In this document: in pieces, positions 60,253 through 64,000 of the stretch
Layout of the letters: every line of letters begins with the position of its first letter
Position numbering within the stretch: the first letter of the stretch is position 1
Assembly: GCF_002796985.1 (NCBI RefSeq)
Contig: NZ_PEKX01000020.1
Span: 535,197 to 599,196, forward strand
From: Pseudomonas sp.
GTDB taxonomy: Bacteria > Pseudomonadota > Gammaproteobacteria > Pseudomonadales > Pseudomonadaceae
Reading direction: 5' to 3'
Length of the DNA: 64,000 nt
Program-made: the position numbers and the translations under genes
The notes under the pieces: generated by a model
Databases searched by the model: none
The model's input: only the letters and a program-made list of their open reading frames with translations
Told to the model about the DNA's origin: nothing

Positions 60253-60334
60253 AAATCGACAGACGACTCGCTGCGTGTCGGCCAGACGTCGTTGGAATCC
60301 GATTTTGCAAACCTATAAAAAGAGAAAGCCACTC

Positions 60335-60925
60335 ATGAGCAAAAGCGTCGAGTTCTACTTCGATTTCGGCAGCCCGACTTCCTACCTGGCCTACACCCAA
60401 CTGCCGGCGATCTGCGCCGAGGCGGGCGCCGAGCTGGTCTATCGCCCGGTGCTGCTGGGCGGTGTGTTCCAGGCCACCGGCAATGCCTCGCCCATCGCCA
60501 TCCCGGCCAAGGGCCGCTACACGATGCTCGACATGCTGCGCTTCGCCCGCCGCTATGGCGTGCCGCTGAAGATGAATCCGTACTTCCCGATCAACACCCT
60601 GACGCTGATGCGCGCCGCCACCGGCGTGCAGCTGCGCCAGCCGGAACGCTTCGAGGCGCTGCTGGCCTGCGTATTCAAGGGCATGTGGGTGGACGCGCTG
60701 AACCTGGGCGACCCGGCGGTGCTCGGCCCGTTGCTGGCCGAGGCGGGCTTCGACCCGCAGGCGCCGCTGGCGCTGACCGCCGAGCAGGAAGTGAAGGATG
60801 CGCTGAAGGCCAACACCGAGGCGGCGATCAAGCGCGGGATGTTCGGCGCGCCGACGATGTTCGTCGGTAGCGAGATGTTCTTCGGTCAGGATCGCCTCGA
60901 CTTCGTTCGCGAAGCGTTGGCGTAA
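60335..60925 (+). CDS. 2-hydroxychromene-2-carboxylate isomerase / DsbA-fold (kappa-GST) family protein
   Basis: 196-aa thioredoxin-fold protein. The N-terminus MSKSVEFYFDFGSPTSYLAY has the SPTSY active-site Ser typical of HCCA isomerases, and the C-terminal GMFGAPTMFVGSEMFFGQDRLDFV is the conserved cis-Pro and glutathione-binding region. It likely performs a glutathione-dependent isomerisation. The ATG at 60335 starts the beta strand; the upstream frame overlaps the SDR gene. Confidence 0.9.
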   Translation: MSKSVEFYFDFGSPTSYLAYTQLPAICAEAGAELVYRPVLLGGVFQATGNASPIAIPAKGRYTMLDMLRFARRYGVPLKMNPYFPINTLTLMRAATGVQLRQPERFEALLACVFKGMWVDALNLGDPAVLGPLLAEAGFDPQAPLALTAEQEVKDALKANTEAAIKRGMFGAPTMFVGSEMFFGQDRLDFVREALA

Positions 60926-60964
60926 AGCGGTCCGCATCCCACAGAGTCGCTGACGAGCACCAAC

Positions 60965-60996
60965 GCAGGATGGTGTGGAGCGCAGCGATACCCATC
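60965..60996 (+). repeat. Dispersed GGATGGTGTGGAGCGC-type repeat
   Basis: Near copy of the element at 8314-8344 (shared blocks TGGAGCGC and GCGATACCCATC), in the gap after the isomerase gene. Confidence 0.6.
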
Positions 60997-61064
60997 AATT
61001 CCGTGCACCGACCGCCTGGGTAGCGCTCCAACAAAGCTTCATCGGCGAAGCCCGGCGTAAAGCG

Positions 61065-61135
61065 CTTCGCGAGCAAGCTCGCTCCTACGAAGAGCGCACC
61101 GGCGCTGACCTGTAGGAGCGAGCTTGCTCGCGAAC
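61065..61135. repeat. Inverted pair of REP elements
   Basis: GCGAGCAAGCTCGCTCCTAC (ends 61088) and GTAGGAGCGAGCTTGCTCGC (from 61112) in opposite orientation, 23 nt apart, just past the 3' end of the minus-strand gene 61137-61538. Confidence 0.9.
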
Positions 61136-61136
61136 A

Positions 61137-61538
61137 TCACAGCGCAAGAACTGCCGAGCGGCGCAGGCCGAAGAACTCCAGCTCGGCCAGCAACAGGACC
61201 ACCAGCGCCTGGCCGATGACGAAGGCATAGCCCAGGCTGGTCGGCTGCACATAACCAGTCACCAGCAGAGTGGCGCTCTCCACCACCCACAGCGCGTTCA
61301 GGGCAATCACTGCCCAGACGCCGGTGCGCGACAGCAGCGTCTGGTTGCTCATCCAGTAGAGCACCAGCGCCAGCGGCAGGAGCACGATGCCGGCCACCAG
61401 CAGCAGGACGAACGGCAAGCCCAGCAGCTCGCCCAGCGGTTGCGCGGCCAGGGCCATCAGCAGGCCCATGGCGCCACCGGCGATGGCGTCGACTTTCAGG
61501 GTCAGGCGAAGCAGCGGGGAAGGTTGCAGCAGAGTCAT
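61137..61538 (-). CDS. Small four-helix membrane protein
   Basis: 133-aa hydrophobic protein with four predicted helices (about residues 15-35, 39-63, 72-95 and 98-122). No catalytic motif. It is divergent from the XRE/MmyB-like regulator and shares with it a 128-bp promoter region containing a perfect palindrome, so it is the probable target of that regulator. Function unknown. Confidence 0.8.
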   Translation of the reverse strand: MTLLQPSPLLRLTLKVDAIAGGAMGLLMALAAQPLGELLGLPFVLLLVAGIVLLPLALVLYWMSNQTLLSRTGVWAVIALNALWVVESATLLVTGYVQPTSLGYAFVIGQALVVLLLAELEFFGLRRSAVLAL

Positions 61539-61613
61539 GGCGAAGCTCCTTCAGGGGTCGCCACCGGTTGGCGGCGTGTGGCTGAAGAATCCGCCCGAGA
61601 CGTAGGGGCGTCG

Positions 61614-61630
61614 ATTACCTGCCAGGTAAT
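61614..61630. promoter_or_regulatory. Palindromic operator between the membrane protein and XRE regulator genes
   Basis: ATTACCT-GCC-AGGTAAT, perfect 7-bp arms with a 3-nt centre, 37 bp before the XRE gene start. Placement between divergent genes fits a binding site of the adjacent regulator. Confidence 0.65.
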
Positions 61631-61666
61631 GGCCCTTACAGGGCGGCAGGTCTATCGTTCGATGCC

Positions 61667-62500
61667 ATGACCCGTACTGCCATGAACGGTCCAGCCATGA
61701 ACAGCCCAGCCCACAACAGCCCGGCCCAACCGGTCGGCGCTCTGCTCCGCCAATGGCGCCAGCGCCGGCGGCTCAGCCAGCTCGATCTCGCCTGCGACGC
61801 GGAGATTTCCACGCGCCACCTGAGCTTCGTCGAAACCGGCCGCGCCCTGCCCAGCCGCGAGATGCTGCTGCATCTGGCCGAGCAACTGGACATCCCCCTG
61901 CGCGAACGCAACCGCCTGCTCAGCGCCGCCGGCTATGCCCCGGTGTATTCGGAGAAGGGCCTGGACGACCCGGCGCTGACGGTAGCTCGGCAGGCCATCG
62001 ACCAGTTGCTCAAGGCCCATGAGCCGAACCCGGCGATGGTGGTGGACCGCCACTGGAACCTGCTGGCGTCCAACCGCACGGTGGACATCTTCCTGATCGG
62101 CGTCGACCCGGAACTGCTGCAGCCGCCGATCAACGTGCTGCGCATGAGCCTGCACCCCAAGGGGCTGGCGCCGCGCATCCTCAATCTGGGGCCATGGAAA
62201 GCGCATGTGGTGGAGCGCCTGCAGCGCGACTTCGAAGCCAGCGGTGACCCGGCATTGGCGGCGTTACGCGACGAGGTGGCGGCCTACCCGGCACCGCCCT
62301 ACGACGAGGCGGCCAGCGGCGACATGGTGCTGATTCCCGTGCAGCTGCAAACGGAGCTGGGCGTGTGCAGCCTGATCGGCACCATCACCGTGTTCGGTAC
62401 ACCGGTGGACGTCACGCTGTCGGAGCTGGCCCTGGAAACCTTCTTCCCGGCCGACCCCGACAGCGCGCGAATCCTGCGCCAGCTCAGTGGCACAGAGTGA
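61667..62500 (+). CDS. XRE-family regulator with MmyB-like ligand domain
   Basis: 277-aa regulator. The HTH domain is at residues about 26-85 (LLRQWRQRRRLSQLDLACDAEISTRHLSFVETGR). The C-terminal MmyB-like PAS-type domain has MVVDRHWNLLASN, which in relatives binds a fatty acyl ligand. In actinobacterial and proteobacterial relatives this family regulates adjacent divergent enzymes; here the neighbour is a small membrane protein. The start could also be at 61682 or 61697. Confidence 0.9.
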   Translation: MTRTAMNGPAMNSPAHNSPAQPVGALLRQWRQRRRLSQLDLACDAEISTRHLSFVETGRALPSREMLLHLAEQLDIPLRERNRLLSAAGYAPVYSEKGLDDPALTVARQAIDQLLKAHEPNPAMVVDRHWNLLASNRTVDIFLIGVDPELLQPPINVLRMSLHPKGLAPRILNLGPWKAHVVERLQRDFEASGDPALAALRDEVAAYPAPPYDEAASGDMVLIPVQLQTELGVCSLIGTITVFGTPVDVTLSELALETFFPADPDSARILRQLSGTE

Positions 62501-62506
62501 GCCGGA

Positions 62507-63031
62507 TCAGGCCGTCGCCTTCTTCTCGCGGATGCAGGTGGGGCCGGCGCGCTCTTCCACGGCGTGGCGCACTTCATCGCGCAGGCCGAGCAGGAAGGCC
62601 GCTTCGGCGGCAACGAACAGCGGGCCGACGATCAGCCCGGTAAGGTCATCGACGAACGCCGGCTTGCGGCCTTCGTACCAGTGGCCGACGAACTGGATGA
62701 TCCAGCCCACCACGAACAGACCGATGCCCCAGGTGAGCCAGTAGGTGGTGCTACCGGCGGCCAGCGCCGCGCCGATCCACAGCGACAGCGCCAGCAGCGC
62801 GGTCATCAGCAGGCCGAAGCGCAGGTCCAGGCGCAGGTAGAACACCACCGATGCCAGCGCCAGCAGCGTGGCGGGGGAGACCAGCAGGCCGGCCAGCTCG
62901 AAGCCGGGGCGCGACAGCAGGGTGGCGATGGCCAGCACGATCATCGGAATACCGATGAAATGGCTGACGATGTTCCGCCGGTCACGGTGATAGGCGGCAT
63001 ATTGGGCAAGGTGATCGACCAGAGTTTTCAT
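62507..63031 (-). CDS. DUF962 / Mpo1-like membrane protein
   Basis: 174-aa protein with four helices and the Mpo1/DUF962 signature: YAAYHRDRRNIVSHFIGIP near the N-terminus and WIIQFVGHWYEGRKPAF later. The His residues in HxxxxH, H and GH contexts bind Fe2+ in yeast Mpo1, which alpha-oxidises 2-hydroxy fatty acids. A similar lipid role is plausible. The ATG at 63031 is the first in-frame start before the conserved region. Divergent from the Crp/Fnr gene. Confidence 0.88.
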   Translation of the reverse strand: MKTLVDHLAQYAAYHRDRRNIVSHFIGIPMIVLAIATLLSRPGFELAGLLVSPATLLALASVVFYLRLDLRFGLLMTALLALSLWIGAALAAGSTTYWLTWGIGLFVVGWIIQFVGHWYEGRKPAFVDDLTGLIVGPLFVAAEAAFLLGLRDEVRHAVEERAGPTCIREKKATA

Positions 63032-63105
63032 TATTGTTCTCCCGCAAGGTACTGGCATGATGGCGATCTGCGCCTCACCACTCTGTCAGCTAGCCGACAT
63101 TGCCC

Positions 63106-63795
63106 ATGACCGACGCCAAGCCCTACCTCTCCTGCCTGCAAGATGGGCGCTGGTTCCAGACCCTGCCCGAAGGTCTGCGCCAGGCCCTGCGCGACGCCGC
63201 TGTGGTGCGCCGCCTGCCCGCCGGCCAGCGCCTGTTTGCCCGCGGCGATGCACCGTGCGGCCTGTACTGTGTGGTGGAAGGCGCGATGCGCGTCAGCGTG
63301 GTCGGCGAAAGCGGCAAGGAAGCGCTGCTGGCGCTGGTGGAGGCACCCAACTGGTTCGGCGAGATCTGCCTGTTCGACGGCCAGCCGCGCACCCACGACG
63401 CCTACGCCGAGGGCGCCACCGTGCTGCTGCAAGTGCCCCTGGCGCCGCTGCAGACGCTGCTGGCGCAGCACCCGGAATACTGGCGCGACTTCGCCCTGCT
63501 GATGAGCCACAAGCTGCGCATCACCTTCGCCGTACTGGAGGAGCTGTCGTTGCTGCCGGCCGCACCGCGCCTGGCCCGGCGCCTGCTGATGATCGCCGAA
63601 GGCTACGGCGAATCCGCCATCGCCAAACGCGAGCTGCACCTGCCGCAGGAACAGCTCGCGGCCATGCTGTCGCTGTCGAGGCAGACCACCAACCAGATCC
63701 TCAAGGACCTGGAGGCCCAGGGCATCGTGCGCCTGAGTTACGGTGGCATCGAAATTCTCGACCGCGAACGGCTGCGCCAGGCTGCCCACGCCTGA
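63106..63795 (+). CDS. Crp/Fnr-family transcriptional regulator
   Basis: 229-aa regulator with an N-terminal cyclic-nucleotide-binding-like beta barrel (residues about 15-125; GLYCVVEGAMRVSVVGESGKEALL, NWFGEICLFDG) and a C-terminal winged helix (LPQEQLAAMLSLSRQTTNQILKDLEAQGIV). It lacks the N-terminal Cys cluster of FNR, so it is not an iron-sulfur oxygen sensor. The ATG at 63106 is preferred over a TTG at 63100. Target genes are not evident. Confidence 0.9.
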   Translation: MTDAKPYLSCLQDGRWFQTLPEGLRQALRDAAVVRRLPAGQRLFARGDAPCGLYCVVEGAMRVSVVGESGKEALLALVEAPNWFGEICLFDGQPRTHDAYAEGATVLLQVPLAPLQTLLAQHPEYWRDFALLMSHKLRITFAVLEELSLLPAAPRLARRLLMIAEGYGESAIAKRELHLPQEQLAAMLSLSRQTTNQILKDLEAQGIVRLSYGGIEILDRERLRQAAHA

Positions 63796-64000
63796 TCCGC
63801 GCCGACAGCCCCTGGAACAGCAGTCTCCGGAGCAACAGCCTCTAGAACAAAAGCCAGACGACTCTCGACAAGCTTCGATGGTCGGGCCCGGCACTCCCCC
63901 GCTCTAATGCCCCGCCGCCGCGCTGGCGCCAGACCGCCAGCGCGCGACGCGGCACCCACCTTTCCGCACGACAGCAAGGCGGCCGGCGCCCCGCGCCAGC
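63796..64000. other. Window end, no supportable gene
   Basis: About 205 bp of GC-rich sequence after the Crp/Fnr gene. One short minus-strand frame (63738-63977) is Arg/Ala-rich and overlaps the regulator; it is not credible as a gene. Confidence 0.5.

Noticed and set aside
63738..63977. Minus-strand frame at the window end
   Set aside because: Arg/Ala-rich, overlaps the Crp/Fnr gene, typical GC-rich spurious frame.

Overview
The window looks like a chromosomal segment of a Pseudomonas in or near the P. aeruginosa / P. nitroreducens / P. citronellolis group. The DNA is GC-rich. The backbone gene order matches my recollection of P. aeruginosa PAO1 (spu polyamine genes, agu, oprE, a GGDEF gene, desA, a GGDEF/EAL gene, oscA, sbp-cysTWA). 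Pseudomonas-type REP elements (core GTAGGAGCGAGCTTGCTCGC) occur at three places near the right end.

Left part (1-11 kb): polyamine metabolism. spuA-spuB-spuC-spuD run on the minus strand, divergent from spuI. Next come a SpuD/PotF-like binding protein, the TetR regulator aguR and agmatine deiminase aguA, without aguB in its usual place, and then an OprE-type porin. Together these genes take up putrescine, spermidine and agmatine and route putrescine through gamma-glutamylation or transamination.

Middle part (about 11.4-48.8 kb): accessory. It holds a second OprE-like porin, a small DUF3077-like gene, a stand-alone DDE transposase-like gene whose second catalytic Asp is Asn, and a two-partner secretion / contact-dependent inhibition locus. 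In that locus cdiB and a giant cdiA are followed by a low-GC toxin end and a small membrane protein that is probably the immunity protein. cdiA is split by a perfect 22-bp tandem duplication. Beyond it lies a 14-gene exopolysaccharide operon on the minus strand, reading from 47.7 kb down to 29.6 kb. It encodes nucleotide-sugar enzymes, a Wzx flippase, glycosyltransferases, a Wzc tyrosine kinase, a Wza lipoprotein, an initiating phosphotransferase, an RfaH-like antiterminator, and a fusion of a Wzy-like membrane polymerase with a clan-A glycoside hydrolase. The roughly 1-kb leader upstream carries two ops-like elements (GGCGGTAGC) in the operon's orientation, so the operon may encode the antiterminator that reads its own leader.

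Right part (48.8-64 kb): backbone. A PAS-GGDEF diguanylate cyclase, the desaturase desA and a PAS-GGDEF-EAL protein come first, then the sulfate-starvation operon oscA-sbp-cysT-cysW-cysA. These are followed by a TauE-family permease, a TetR regulator divergent from an atypical SDR and a DsbA-fold isomerase, an XRE/MmyB-like regulator divergent from a small membrane protein with a perfect palindrome between them, a DUF962 protein and a Crp/Fnr regulator.

The observations most worth following up are the polymerase-glycosidase fusion, the in-operon RfaH/ops circuit, and the frameshifted cdiA with an unrecognised toxin/immunity pair. I saw no tRNA, rRNA or CRISPR array. All family assignments come from reading the sequence; no database search was run.
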